A stretch of 64,000 nt of DNA from Peribacillus sp044761665 (GTDB taxonomy: Bacteria > Bacillota > Bacilli > Bacillales > DSM-1321): positions 184,535-248,534 of the forward strand of contig NZ_JBIWCW010000006.1 in the NCBI RefSeq assembly GCF_044761665.1. Reading direction: 5' to 3'. The translations under genes and the position numbers were made by a program. Shown here piece by piece: positions 14,947-24,569 of this stretch. Within the stretch, counting starts at the first letter, position 1. Each line of letters starts with the position of its first letter. The notes below the pieces were generated by a model, which saw only the letters and a list, made by a program, of their open reading frames with translations, searched no databases and was not told the origin of the DNA.

Positions 14947-17900
14947 CTAGCCTGCAAAATTAAACGAAGTGGTACTTCCGTTTTGTGTAGATGTGACCTG
15001 AAGTTGAGCATCAATTCTTTCCTTTAATTCCGGAACGTGGGAAATAATGCCAACTAGTCGACCGCTGCTCTGGATATCCATCAACGCTTCAATTGCATGA
15101 TCAAGTGATTCAGGATCAAGTGTGCCGAAACCTTCATCAATGAACATCGTTTCAAGTGAAATTCCTCCTGCATTTTGCTGGACTATATCTGCGAGACCAA
15201 GAGCGAGTGCGAGCGACGCTTTGAAACTTTCGCCTCCAGAAAGCGTTTTGACATGACGTTCCTGGCCTGTATATTGGTCGTATATAGACAACTCCAATCC
15301 ACTTTGAATATTCCTTCGTGTTGGATCAAGCTTTCTTAAGAGTTGATAACGACCGCTCGTCATCTTTAAAAGCCTAAGATTGGCTTCTTTTAAAATATCA
15401 TCTAAAAAGGCAGCCAAGACATACCGTTCAAACGTAATCCGGAATGAATTTTGTCCTTTTGAAATCTCGGAAAGATGGCCGACGATGCTGTATCTTTCAT
15501 CCAGACTTTTTTGCTCTTCCCGAATAAGTGCCAATTTTTGCTCGATTTCTTGGTTATTCCTTTTGTCGGCCTGTAATTCATTCTGTGTGTGACGTAACCG
15601 GTCCAGTTCACCGTCAATGAATTCAAATGTCTTTCTCAACCCATCCAAGTCTGGTTTTGGTACATCCTTCAACTTCATTTCCAGGTCATGAAACAAGCTA
15701 ATGACACTTTGCCAATTTTGCTCGTATTGCTGAACTTGCCTTTCCATGGATTCAAGTGCATCTTTCGGCCTTTTGGCTGCTGTATATTCCTTATAAGTAG
15801 CAAATCCTTGATTGGACATGTCCGTAATCAGCTTTTCACGCTCTTCATTTAATTCAAGGTTCAAGGCTTCTATATTTCCGGACAGCGATTCCTTTTTCGC
15901 ATGGATCCCCGATTCTTTTTCTTTGACCAATTGAAGGGCTTTTTGCGCCTCTTCCAATGCTTGCTGCAACTGCTTCTGCCGTTTGCACGCCTCGTCAAAT
16001 ACTCTCGTATATTCTTCTTCTGTACGTATTCCTTCTGGTAGGGAATCCATTAGACCGGTAAGCTTTGTAGAATTTTCAATATACCTAGTTTTCTTACCGT
16101 CTTCCACCTTTTCTAAAGAAGCCACGTTCTCTTTCAATTCGGCAGTCTTCGCTTTCAAGGCCATCAATCGTTTTTCCAGTTGATTAACCGTATCCTTCAT
16201 ACGCATCAATGACTGTAATTGTTTTTGTAGCTCTTTTCCTATTTCTTCAAACGAATTAACATATTCTTCCGTGTGCTCAGAAGCGAACGCCGGCATATCA
16301 TTTTGTAAATCCGTTAATTTTTCTTTCCAGGAGTCTTTAAGAGCTTGGCATTTAGATTCAGCCTGATAAAATTCACTTTCAGCCTGACTTTTTTGCTGAT
16401 CTGCCGTTTTCACTTTAGTCTCCTGCTGTTTCAATTCTATATCCGATGGCATATTATCATGTACATGCGCAGGGGCTGGATGATTGACCGAACCGCAGAC
16501 CGGACAGTTTTCACCATCATGAAGCATGGATGCAAGCATGCCCGCCTGCCCTGTCCGCCAATTTTGATTAAGCGTCTCCAGTTTTTCTTTTTCCTTAAGC
16601 TGAACATCAAGGAGCTTTTGAAAAGTGGACTTTTTCTCTTTTAAGACGCCCTCCATACTCTCATATTCTGAACAAACATTTTGAAACTTTCTGAGTTTTG
16701 AAAGGAACTGTTGTTTTTTTTCAAATTCCCTTTCTTTATCTCCATAAAGGATGGCTGCTTTTTCCGCTTCCGACTTTTCTAGACTGATTTTCTCCATTTC
16801 CGTTTCAATTCTAGTAAGCTCATTAACATTATTTTCACGAAGTTGCTTACTTTTTTGCCACTCTTTTTCATCTAAAAGGACCTGGTCTTTTAGACTTGTA
16901 AAAATCATTACGGATTCTTTCACTTGTTCAAGCTGATGCACATCCCGTAACGCCTGCACTCTATCCTCTTCCTTTTCCAGCTCTAGCTCATATAGGTCCT
17001 GCTTCTTAAGGCGCTCCGTTAACAATATTTCGGCCTGATTGGTTAGTGTTTGAAGTTCAGTCGTCACCTCTTTTACTTGCTTACCGATTCGCAAATAATA
17101 CTGCTCTTGCTTTTCGAGCGAGGCCGCTTTATGTGCCATTTTCATCTGTTCTTTTAATTCCAGTATTTCAGGACGCTTCACTTCAAGGGCTGCTTTTTCA
17201 CTTTGCAGCCTTTCTTTCTCAGAAAACCGATTTAACAAATCAGCCGCTTTTGAAAGTTCTTGGTTAACGCGATCACGAGCTTCCTGCTTTTCCTTTAATA
17301 GCTGACCTAAGGATTGATATTTTTCTGTGGCTACTGTAATTACTGCATGCAGTAAAGGCAGAATTTGTTGTTCATTTGGTTCATCTGCTTCCAAAAGGGA
17401 TTGAAGTTCTGCATGCTCGCCTGTTTTTATGCCCTTCATTAATTCAATGCGTCGCTGTGCGCTTTTTTCGCTTTGTTTCTTAAGGAGGGATGCTTCTTCT
17501 TTTAACCTTTCTTCAATTCGCTTGTACAACTCAGTATGAAAGAGTTTTTGGAGAATCTGTTCTTTATCTTTACTATCGGATGTTAATAGTTTACGAAATT
17601 CATTTTGCGGTATCATCAGGATTTGCCTGAATTGATTCGCATCCAATCCGATGAGTACTTTGATTTTTTCTTCAACCTCGCGAACATTGGCTCCAAGCAA
17701 CTTTTTTCCATCAGCTTGGATTTCATATAATTCAGCCTTCGCGCTAACCGTTGTGGTGCCCTCTCCAGATTTCTTCTTCCGTTCCTGCTGTGGGGAACGG
17801 GTTACCAGATATGTCTTTCCACGAAGCGTAAATTGTAGTGATACTTCCGTCAAGACATCATCTTCGGCAAACTGGCTTCGTAAATCTTGCCCACTACGAT

Positions 17901-18078
17901 CCTCACCGCTCGCTTTCCCATATATCGCAAAACTAATCCCATCAAATATCGTCGTTTTACCGGCACCGGTCTTTCCGGAAATGACAAACATGGTTCTTTC
18001 CCCCAGCTTGTTAAAATCAATGACTTCCTTACGGGCATATGGACCGAATGCTTGCATCGTCAAAATGTGAGGTCTCAT
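14947..18078 (-). CDS. sbcC: Exonuclease subunit SbcC (Rad50-like ATPase)
   Basis: Large SMC-like ATPase of 1043 residues that partners SbcD to cut DNA hairpins and process double-strand breaks. The Walker A motif GKTGAGKTT (residues ~35-43) is near the N-terminus. Long coiled coils flank a zinc hook CPVC mid-protein. The C-terminal lobe has TLSGGESFKASLALALG (ABC signature) and MFIDEGFGTLD (Walker B). Its ATG overlaps the sbcD stop (ATGA), showing tight translational coupling. Length is normal for the family. Confidence 0.95.
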   Translation of the reverse strand: MRPHILTMQAFGPYARKEVIDFNKLGERTMFVISGKTGAGKTTIFDGISFAIYGKASGEDRSGQDLRSQFAEDDVLTEVSLQFTLRGKTYLVTRSPQQERKKKSGEGTTTVSAKAELYEIQADGKKLLGANVREVEEKIKVLIGLDANQFRQILMIPQNEFRKLLTSDSKDKEQILQKLFHTELYKRIEERLKEEASLLKKQSEKSAQRRIELMKGIKTGEHAELQSLLEADEPNEQQILPLLHAVITVATEKYQSLGQLLKEKQEARDRVNQELSKAADLLNRFSEKERLQSEKAALEVKRPEILELKEQMKMAHKAASLEKQEQYYLRIGKQVKEVTTELQTLTNQAEILLTERLKKQDLYELELEKEEDRVQALRDVHQLEQVKESVMIFTSLKDQVLLDEKEWQKSKQLRENNVNELTRIETEMEKISLEKSEAEKAAILYGDKEREFEKKQQFLSKLRKFQNVCSEYESMEGVLKEKKSTFQKLLDVQLKEKEKLETLNQNWRTGQAGMLASMLHDGENCPVCGSVNHPAPAHVHDNMPSDIELKQQETKVKTADQQKSQAESEFYQAESKCQALKDSWKEKLTDLQNDMPAFASEHTEEYVNSFEEIGKELQKQLQSLMRMKDTVNQLEKRLMALKAKTAELKENVASLEKVEDGKKTRYIENSTKLTGLMDSLPEGIRTEEEYTRVFDEACKRQKQLQQALEEAQKALQLVKEKESGIHAKKESLSGNIEALNLELNEEREKLITDMSNQGFATYKEYTAAKRPKDALESMERQVQQYEQNWQSVISLFHDLEMKLKDVPKPDLDGLRKTFEFIDGELDRLRHTQNELQADKRNNQEIEQKLALIREEQKSLDERYSIVGHLSEISKGQNSFRITFERYVLAAFLDDILKEANLRLLKMTSGRYQLLRKLDPTRRNIQSGLELSIYDQYTGQERHVKTLSGGESFKASLALALGLADIVQQNAGGISLETMFIDEGFGTLDPESLDHAIEALMDIQSSGRLVGIISHVPELKERIDAQLQVTSTQNGSTTSFNFAG

Positions 18079-19220
18079 TTCAAAGCCTCCTCTTTCTTGA
18101 CAGCTTCAATGACAGAAACCATCAGTTCTTGCTTTTTAGAATCGAACTCCCGTTCCGTCATCTCCTGATAAAATGTCTCAAACAAATCTAGTTCAGACTT
18201 TCGTTCATCTTTGACGGAGGAATATGATTTTTTCCTTCTCAAATCGGTCAAGTCCCATTTCCGTTCCAGATGAAGCACATTGGGGTAAACTTGGCGTAAA
18301 CGGTTGATTGGATCGATGAGGGATCCTTCATCATTCAAGATAATTTTCAAATAGTCATCTACCTTTTGATTTTGATAAAAAGAGATATCCAGTAGTTCTT
18401 CCATCGTACCTGTAATCTCCCTCATATCAAATTTAGGGGTCAGTGAACGGTAGCGAATATCAATGTTCCCATCTTCTTTCATCTCAACGATGGATAGAGA
18501 TTTATTTTGTTTCGCCTCGGAAAATGAATATTTCAAAAGAGAACCAGAGTAATAGACCTTTGGGTGACGAATTGCATCTGGGCTATGCAAATGCCCAAGT
18601 GCCGTATAATCGAACGCATCAAATAGATCAGCTGTAACACAACCCGATCCCCCAACTGACAGTACCCGTTCTGAATCACTCGTTTTGCCGCCTAAAACAA
18701 AGGCATGTCCAACCAATACATTCGCCTCATTGGGATTGAGGGTTTCCTCTATTGCCCCCGTTATCCTTTTCATCGCTTCCTGATGGGAATGGATGCTCTC
18801 ATCGTCGAAAAGATGACGGACCGTTCCAGGTTCTGCATAAGGAACACAATAAAAATTGACCCCTTTGATATGGACCGGTTCACATGTCTTTGTCAGTTTC
18901 CCTTGAATGTATAACTGGCTATGACGATACCACGATGTACCAAACGATAACCTCTCCGCAGAATCATGATTTCCCGAAATGGCAACAATGGGTATATTCA
19001 TTTTCACATTGATTGTATAAAGAATTTCATCAAGGAGTTCCACCGCATCTGTTGGGGGTACGGAACGGTCATAAAGATCACCGGCTATGACCACTGCATC
19101 TGGTTTTTCCTCTTCAATTATCTCAATAAACTGTAACAGTGCATGACGTTGATCATCCGTCATATGTATACCATGGACGATTTTACCTAAATGCCAATCT
19201 GCCGTATGGATAAATTTCAT
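18075..19220 (-). CDS. sbcD: Exonuclease subunit SbcD (Mre11-like nuclease)
   Basis: Metallophosphoesterase nuclease of 381 residues. Metal ligands are in ADWHLGK, AGDLYDR, SGNHDSAERL, VGHAFV and LGHLHSPD. The C-terminal capping region (from ~residue 270) contacts SbcC. Two adjacent ATG codons (19223 and 19220) lie behind GGAG; I chose the second by spacing. The sbcDC pair splits the usual yneK-cotM neighbourhood of B. subtilis, so it has been moved here in this lineage. Confidence 0.95.
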   Translation of the reverse strand: MKFIHTADWHLGKIVHGIHMTDDQRHALLQFIEIIEEEKPDAVVIAGDLYDRSVPPTDAVELLDEILYTINVKMNIPIVAISGNHDSAERLSFGTSWYRHSQLYIQGKLTKTCEPVHIKGVNFYCVPYAEPGTVRHLFDDESIHSHQEAMKRITGAIEETLNPNEANVLVGHAFVLGGKTSDSERVLSVGGSGCVTADLFDAFDYTALGHLHSPDAIRHPKVYYSGSLLKYSFSEAKQNKSLSIVEMKEDGNIDIRYRSLTPKFDMREITGTMEELLDISFYQNQKVDDYLKIILNDEGSLIDPINRLRQVYPNVLHLERKWDLTDLRRKKSYSSVKDERKSELDLFETFYQEMTEREFDSKKQELMVSVIEAVKKEEALK

Positions 19221-19323
19221 CATTTCACTCCGTCCTCATTTTTCTTACTACTATTATATCAAATATTAAAAAGAAAGCTTTGATAGAGTACAAACGTTCT
19301 AATTATTACCACAAGTCATGAAA

Positions 19324-19352
19324 AAAAGCATACTCCAAGAGCATGCCTTTAG
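19324..19352 (-). terminator. Terminator of yneK
   Basis: GGCATGCTC and GAGTATGC pair across TTGG, followed by a T-run on the minus strand. The hairpin begins at the yneK stop codon. Confidence 0.6.
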
Positions 19353-19777
19353 CTAAATAAATGATGATATGGATCCATATTCACTTTTCGTTCGGTCAAC
19401 TTCTTTTGTAAAAATTTATGATCCCGTTTAGGTGTGGCAATGATATAACCCCGAATCACCAAATCTTCTGTTATATCTGATGCCTTCTCCTTTAACGCCA
19501 ATTCCCCTATCTTACCGGCAATTTTATGACGTGCCACATCACGAAAAAGTTCCGGTACAGGGCTCACTAAATCTTCAAGTAAATCCTTTTGTTGCTGTGA
19601 CCATAAGTGATTTGTTTGCTCCAAATAATATTCTTCCCAATCCATATCTGATTTCCCATCTTCTTTCGGGAATCTTTTCAGGAATTTTCGAAACATGAAA
19701 AAGCCACCAATGCTCATTAACGTCACTAAAAGGACTACCCAAAAAAGAATAAACCATAAAAACCAGCCTCCTAGCAA
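19349..19777 (-). CDS. yneK: DUF2621 family membrane protein YneK
   Basis: Protein of 142 residues with an N-terminal transmembrane helix (LFWVVLLVTLMSIGGFFMF, ~12-30) and a soluble helical remainder. Its motif WEEYYLEQTNHLWS and ending (KVNMDPYHHLFS) fit the Bacillus YneK family, of unknown function. Position next to ccdC/yneI/ccdA matches B. subtilis. Two genes of a thiosulfate uptake cluster and a DUF3219 gene now lie between it and ccdC. Confidence 0.75.
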   Translation of the reverse strand: MLGGWFLWFILFWVVLLVTLMSIGGFFMFRKFLKRFPKEDGKSDMDWEEYYLEQTNHLWSQQQKDLLEDLVSPVPELFRDVARHKIAGKIGELALKEKASDITEDLVIRGYIIATPKRDHKFLQKKLTERKVNMDPYHHLFS

Positions 19778-19861
19778 AGAACCACCTCTTATGTATAAAT
19801 TAATTAATCGTTACCATTATTATAGACAGTAACCCATTTCTTTACAAGGCTGGTAATAGAA

Positions 19862-20167
19862 TCATTCTTGAGAGTCTACTTCAATTAACGTAAGGGAAAA
19901 ATCTCCCACAGAATTTTCTTCGTACAAATTTGTAACCGATGTTGAATAGTTGAATATTTCTGCCCTAAATTCCTCACTTGTTTGTGGAATTTTCAAATCA
20001 AAAACCATTTGATAGAGCAGTGTTGTAATATCATGATACTCCTCGTTCGTTACTTTAAAATCGAAACTAACTTTTCTGTACTCTCCACCTTCAGAATTCC
20101 CCACGGATTCTGTATGAAAATTAGTGACATGCAGTGCAACATCATTCAATACAACTTCATCAACCAT
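19862..20167 (-). CDS. DUF3219 family protein (YkvR-like)
   Basis: Cytosolic protein of 101 residues, mostly beta strands, resembling the DUF3219/YkvR family of Bacillus. No catalytic motif is visible. AAGGAG precedes the start at good spacing. Function is unknown. It is not part of the usual yne cluster and may have arrived with the adjacent TusA-YeeE pair, though nothing shows this directly. Confidence 0.6.
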   Translation of the reverse strand: MVDEVVLNDVALHVTNFHTESVGNSEGGEYRKVSFDFKVTNEEYHDITTLLYQMVFDLKIPQTSEEFRAEIFNYSTSVTNLYEENSVGDFSLTLIEVDSQE

Positions 20168-20285
20168 CTTATCAACAACTCCTTAGTATAGATTAAAGTT
20201 ATGTTACCACTCCTGCTGCTTAACGCCAACGATTTTAGCTTGAAATAAAAAATGCGCTCAGGAAATTCCTGGCACATCTTCTGTA

Positions 20286-20513
20286 TTACTTACCCTTTTT
20301 TACAATTATACGCCACTTGGCATCATCAATTTGTTCAAATTCCGTAATTTCATGCCCTTCTGTAGCAGCCCAGCGTGGAATACTTTCCGTAGCTTGTGTG
20401 CAATCGAAGTTTATGATCAATTCTTCCCCTTTAGCCATATCCGCTATGGCTTCTTTTGCTTCTACTAATGGAAACGGACAAACCATTCCTGATGTTTCTA
20501 GTACCTTCGCCAT
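20286..20513 (-). CDS. TusA family protein, partner of YeeE
   Basis: Sulfur-carrier protein of 75 residues. Cys12 in GMVCPFPLVEAKE is the conserved TusA cysteine. It follows the YeeE/YedE transporter gene by 33 bp on the same strand, the classic yeeE-yeeD pairing in which the TusA-like protein receives sulfur from thiosulfate brought in by the transporter. AAGGAGTGG is its ribosome binding site. It is a different subtype from the TusA proteins of the 8-13 kb island (CPFP instead of CPMP). Confidence 0.87.
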   Translation of the reverse strand: MAKVLETSGMVCPFPLVEAKEAIADMAKGEELIINFDCTQATESIPRWAATEGHEITEFEQIDDAKWRIIVKKGK

Positions 20514-20546
20514 TAAAATCCACTCCTTAAATTATTATGATAAAAT

Positions 20547-21599
20547 TCAGGCTACCTTTGAAGCTGTTGATTTCTTTTGTTTACGGATGATAGTGAAATA
20601 AACAGCTACCCATGTCCCAAGTAAGAAAAAGACAATGGCAACCCAGCCCTGCCAAGCAAATAATGCTGAATTTACAAGTCCATTCCCAATTGTACAACCA
20701 CCGGCAATGCTTGCGCCAAATCCCATAATTACTCCACCAATAGCATTGTTACGCAAAGTTTTCATGTCCGGCAGTCTCCAACGGAATTCCCCGCTACCCT
20801 TAGCTGCTATGAAAGAACCGAGGAAGATACCCAATACTAAAAATGTACCCCAGTCAATAAGCGCATTTTCACCTGTGATAAGGAACGTTAAAATGTTTGC
20901 GGAAGGCGTTGTAATGCCTAGTCCGAACATTCTCCCTGTCATCGCACTTAGAGGCCAGGCCATAATTGCAATCAACCCTACCAATACAGCAGTGACAAAA
21001 GGATGCCAGCGCTTTTCAAATAAAATATGTGCCAATCCCGTTTTCTTCGGTTTCATTTTAATGATAGGTAGTTTAGGCTTTTTCAATTCCCTGATGACTA
21101 AAATCCCCACTATGATCATCAAAGCGATGATAAGTAACCACGGTGAAACATTCAGCGTTTCATGAATATAAGTATCATTTGTCCTATATGAAACTAAATG
21201 ATCACCCGTAGCTTTCCAAACACCGTACTTTGTCATCGCAGCTCCAAGCATGTATCCGAAAAGGGCAACCCAACTGCCAATCATACCCTCTCCAGCCCGA
21301 TACCATGTTCCTGTCGCACAACCACCGGCAAGAACCATTCCAATACCAAATATAAAGCCTCCAAGTATGGTTCCTAACCATGGAAAGCCATCATTTCCAA
21401 ACTGAATAACTCCTGTATCACGTAATGCATACACCCCGATACTTTGTATCGCAATGACAATGAACGTCGCTAAAAACATTCGACCATCTCTAGCTATAAG
21501 CAAATCGCGATATGCACCGACAACACAGAAACGGCCTCGTTGAAGCACAAATCCCAGCAGTAAACCACAAATAATTCCTAAAACAATCATTTGTAACAT
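20547..21599 (-). CDS. YeeE/YedE family thiosulfate transporter
   Basis: Membrane protein of 350 residues with two internally repeated halves and about nine hydrophobic segments. Three conserved cysteines mark the substrate path of thiosulfate transporters: Cys25 (RGRFCVVGA), Cys94 (AGGCATGTW) and Cys302 (AGGCTIGNG). ATG 21599 has GGGGGG nine bases upstream; the 36 in-frame codons before it lack a ribosome binding site and are not conserved. With the TusA partner it forms a two-gene operon for thiosulfate uptake, complementary to the persulfide island at 8-13 kb. Confidence 0.88.
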   Translation of the reverse strand: MLQMIVLGIICGLLLGFVLQRGRFCVVGAYRDLLIARDGRMFLATFIVIAIQSIGVYALRDTGVIQFGNDGFPWLGTILGGFIFGIGMVLAGGCATGTWYRAGEGMIGSWVALFGYMLGAAMTKYGVWKATGDHLVSYRTNDTYIHETLNVSPWLLIIALMIIVGILVIRELKKPKLPIIKMKPKKTGLAHILFEKRWHPFVTAVLVGLIAIMAWPLSAMTGRMFGLGITTPSANILTFLITGENALIDWGTFLVLGIFLGSFIAAKGSGEFRWRLPDMKTLRNNAIGGVIMGFGASIAGGCTIGNGLVNSALFAWQGWVAIVFFLLGTWVAVYFTIIRKQKKSTASKVA

Positions 21600-21785
21600 G
21601 AACCGTTCCCCCCCTCTTGAAACAACAATAATATCAATATAATACAATTCACATGAAATTACTATGCTTTTAAATAAAGTTTTTTTAATAAACTTATCCT
21701 TGAACAAAATAATCTTTAATTACCGTAATAACACATATTTACATAAAATAACTTTTATACCAAAATAACAAAGTGATTTATTCAA

Positions 21786-21822
21786 AAAAAACACATGGAT
21801 CCATGGATACATGTGTTTTTTC
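21786..21822 (-). terminator. Terminator of ccdC
   Basis: AAAACACATG and CATGTGTTTT arms around ATCC/GGAT form a long hairpin right after the ccdC stop codon, with a T-run on the minus strand. Confidence 0.7.
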
Positions 21823-21836
21823 TTATTCGATAAGGT

Positions 21837-22322
21837 TTACACCATTTTACCCTCATTAAAATAGGCGGCTTTGACCTTTTTATATTGGTAAAGCATGACA
21901 ACACGCCAAGGGACAATCATACCGAAGGCAAGAAGGAAAAACATCCCTCCGAGCACACCGATTTCTACCCTGCTCCCTAAGATCAGTTTGGCTACTAGGC
22001 GGATTACAACAAGACCGATTAAAATGAATACAAACGCTTTCGAACGTTGGATGTATATTTGTTCATCCCGAACTTCGAATTTCGATGTCTTAATTAATAA
22101 GATAGAAAATAACATGCCAGCTATAAGAGCTTCTAAAAGTTCAGCACGCGTAACTTGAAAAACTGGAAAAAGAAACATTAACGCACCTGTACTCATGAAT
22201 ACCGGCGGTAAAATAATCTTTTTGGCATTAACAGGTCTTTCCGTTTCCTTCATTCGCAACTTAAAAACAACGATAGCCATCACAATAGCCATTCCTGTTG
22301 TTAAATATATCATTTGACTCAT
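21837..22322 (-). CDS. ccdC: CcdC family membrane protein
   Basis: Integral membrane protein of 161 residues with about five helices, matching B. subtilis CcdC (YneJ) in length and position after yneI. The family is linked by context to cytochrome c and thiol redox maturation, though its biochemical role is not established. It ends in a strong terminator, making it the last gene of the ccdA-yneI-ccdC group. Confidence 0.8.
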   Translation of the reverse strand: MSQMIYLTTGMAIVMAIVVFKLRMKETERPVNAKKIILPPVFMSTGALMFLFPVFQVTRAELLEALIAGMLFSILLIKTSKFEVRDEQIYIQRSKAFVFILIGLVVIRLVAKLILGSRVEIGVLGGMFFLLAFGMIVPWRVVMLYQYKKVKAAYFNEGKMV

Positions 22323-22426
22323 CCTTTTTAACTAAGTTAAGTAAGTACCATACTAATAAAATTATATAATAATCATAACCTTACCCAAAGTATATAGTAC
22401 CTAATTCAGATAAACAAGGCGAGTAA

Positions 22427-22786
22427 TCAATCAAGCACCCGATTCACGGCGTCCAAGACCCGACTTTCGTCAAAAGGCTTCACTATAAAGTCCTTTGCTC
22501 CTGCCTCAATGGCATCGACCACCATCTTTTGTTGTCCCATGGCTGAACACATGATCACCATCGCAGAAGAAAATTCCTTTTTGATTTCTTTAACTGCATC
22601 CAGTCCACTCATTATCGGCATGGTTATATCCATGATCACCAAATCAGGATTCAGCCCACGATATAATTCAATCGCCTCTTTTCCATTTTCACCTTCACCA
22701 ACCACTTCATGACCTGCTCTAGTTAATATATTTGAAAGTGTCATTCTCATAAATTTAGCATCATCAACTACTAATAATCGGGCCAT
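22427..22786 (-). CDS. yneI: Single-domain response regulator YneI (CheY-like)
   Basis: Stand-alone receiver domain of 119 residues with no output domain. The acidic pair is in LLVVDDAKF, the phosphoacceptor aspartate in PDLVIMDITMPIMSG, and the conserved lysine in FIVKPFDESR. GGAGGAGCGG precedes the start. It lies between ccdA and ccdC as in B. subtilis. The cognate kinase is unknown, and it may act as a phosphate relay or bind a partner protein when phosphorylated. Confidence 0.88.
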   Translation of the reverse strand: MARLLVVDDAKFMRMTLSNILTRAGHEVVGEGENGKEAIELYRGLNPDLVIMDITMPIMSGLDAVKEIKKEFSSAMVIMCSAMGQQKMVVDAIEAGAKDFIVKPFDESRVLDAVNRVLD

Positions 22787-22985
22787 AGCCGCTCCTCCTT
22801 ATTTCACACAACAAGCAGAACAAATAAAGATATCTAAAAATTTATATATTCATAGAATATCTAACTTAAGTCCTAAAATCAACGAATTTTCCATAAAAAT
22901 CAAAATAAAAACCATAAAAAAGCGACTAAAGACATAACAAAGAAACATTCTAATTGAAAAAATTATATTCTTCAAAATATGTGTA

Positions 22986-23693
22986 CTAAAATCCAATAAA
23001 TCCACCGAATAGTGTAGTTAGAACAGCAATGATTTTGGTCATCCAATCAAAAAATAAAATAATGCCCATAACAATCATTAAGTAACCACCGATTTTCATG
23101 ATGTAACGACTGTATGTTTTTATCCACTTTAATTTACCTATAAAGAAAGATAAAACAAAAAACGGTATAGCAAACCCTAATACATAAGCAATCATATAGT
23201 TCATAGCAGCACTAGGGTTAGTGGCGCCTAGAGTCACAACCGTACCTAAAAGAGGGCCCGCACACGGTGTCCACCCAGCGGCGAAAGCTAGCCCGATCAT
23301 TACGGAACCAATATAGCCACCAGGACGATTCTTGAATTCAAACCGACTATCTTTCATTAAAGACTCCGGTTGGAAGATTCCCACGATAAACAACCCGAAT
23401 AGGATAATTAATATGGCACCAATTTGTCGAATTAAGTCCTGGTAATCCGAAAAGAAAGAACCTAGATATGTAGTACCGAACCCTAGCGCTATAAATACCA
23501 AAGAGAACCCAAGCAAAAAGAATAATGTGTGTAACATGCTCCTTCTTTGCAACATGGCATTATCCGATTTAATTTCTCCAACACTCATTCCAGTAATATA
23601 AGATAAAAAGGCAGGATATAACGGTAAGCAACATGGAGAAATAAAACTTAAAAACCCTGCTCCAAATGCTAAGAAAATATTAATTTCATTCAA
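22986..23693 (-). CDS. ccdA: Cytochrome c biogenesis protein CcdA
   Basis: Six-helix membrane protein of 235 residues in the DsbD-beta/CcdA family that carries electrons from cytosolic thioredoxin to extracytoplasmic thiol-disulfide proteins. The two redox cysteines are in SPCCLPLYPAFLSY and WTPCAGPLLG. It serves cytochrome c maturation and, in sporulating bacilli, endospore formation. Gene order with yneI and ccdC is conserved. Confidence 0.93.
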   Translation of the reverse strand: MNEINIFLAFGAGFLSFISPCCLPLYPAFLSYITGMSVGEIKSDNAMLQRRSMLHTLFFLLGFSLVFIALGFGTTYLGSFFSDYQDLIRQIGAILIILFGLFIVGIFQPESLMKDSRFEFKNRPGGYIGSVMIGLAFAAGWTPCAGPLLGTVVTLGATNPSAAMNYMIAYVLGFAIPFFVLSFFIGKLKWIKTYSRYIMKIGGYLMIVMGIILFFDWMTKIIAVLTTLFGGFIGF

Positions 23694-23900
23694 CGACTTT
23701 CACTCCTATGTAAGTCAACCTATAAACATTGTAACAAATAAGATAAAAAAATACATTTTTGGTATTAAAAATTTCAAAAAAATAATTATTTATACATATG
23801 ATAAACTTATTTGATATCAATCCATCAAGCCTTTATAATTGTTATATTCATACATATTTTACAACAAACCCACTGCATCCGGATTCAGAAAGGAATAACT

Positions 23901-24077
23901 ATGTCAAAAAGTAAAGAATGTCTTGAACAAATAGAATTAAAACGGAGTGAACTTATTACAATTGTCGCTCGAAACGGTTTGAGTTCTCACCTTGCAATCG
24001 AGCTTAGCCAACAGCTTGACCAATTATTAAACATGTATCATAAAAAGCACTATAAAGCTGGTACTGAACTAAGCTAA
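23901..24077 (+). CDS. Spo0E family aspartyl-phosphate phosphatase (YnzD-like)
   Basis: Small helical-hairpin protein of 58 residues. The active-site motif SQQLDQLLNMY matches the SxxxD signature of Spo0E-type phosphatases, which remove phosphate from Spo0A and so restrain sporulation. ATG 23901 follows AAAGGAA; 30 upstream codons are in frame but unlikely. It is divergent from ccdA, as ynzD is in B. subtilis. Confidence 0.8.
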   Translation: MSKSKECLEQIELKRSELITIVARNGLSSHLAIELSQQLDQLLNMYHKKHYKAGTELS

Positions 24078-24214
24078 TCCTCTTTTTAATGCTCATTTCA
24101 TAAGCACCTTATTCCCCTATCACTTACATAATAAATAAAAGGAAACTTCACAAAACAAACTATATATAGCCATATATATTATATGGAAACCTTTATTTAT
24201 TCCTATATTCCTCC

Positions 24215-24340
24215 TCACTTTTTTTGTTTAGTCCATTGAGACGTGACCCATGCTGTAATGGCAAGCAGAAAGAAGTATGAGAAAAGAACAGGGGAAGTTA
24301 TTTGGGAAGCAAAAACGTTGCCATAACATTCGACTGTCAC
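24215..24340 (-). CDS. Possible small membrane peptide
   Basis: A 41-codon frame with GTG start encodes one hydrophobic helix (SPVLFSYFFLLAITAWVTS) and a basic end QWTKQKK. It is preceded by AAAAG, a weak ribosome binding site. It may be a real small membrane protein or the tail of a decayed one. It lies between the Spo0E-like gene and a terminator. Confidence 0.3.
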   Translation of the reverse strand: MTVECYGNVFASQITSPVLFSYFFLLAITAWVTSQWTKQKK

Positions 24341-24392
24341 CTTTTATAAAGGAACTTTAGGTACTCTCCACCTCCTAGTATCCTCTACAACG

Positions 24393-24435
24393 CAAAAAAC
24401 CCCTTCTCTGGTAGTTCCGTCAGAGAAAGAGGTTT
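24393..24435 (-). terminator. Terminator downstream of yneF
   Basis: AAACCTCTTTCTCTG pairs with CAGAGAAGGGGTTT, followed on the minus strand by six Ts. It closes the tkt-sirA-yneF direction, 135 bp after yneF. Confidence 0.7.
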
Positions 24436-24569
24436 CAGTTTAGTTTGATGAAAGAAAAAGCAAAAAAATTTATGATGAAAGATTCACTCTATAAGATTCT
24501 TATAATTTGCTTATCCTATAATGCCATAATCAATTGATAAAACCTAAAGCATAGCTTTTTTCATGCTAA

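Noticed and set aside
17651..18070. Open frame of 139 codons on the plus strand
   Set aside because: Antisense to the N-terminal part of sbcC, whose motifs prove the minus-strand frame.
20635..21165. Open frame of 176 codons on the plus strand
   Set aside because: It lies entirely antisense to the YeeE transporter gene, has no ribosome binding site and an amino-acid composition typical of mirrored membrane-protein codons.
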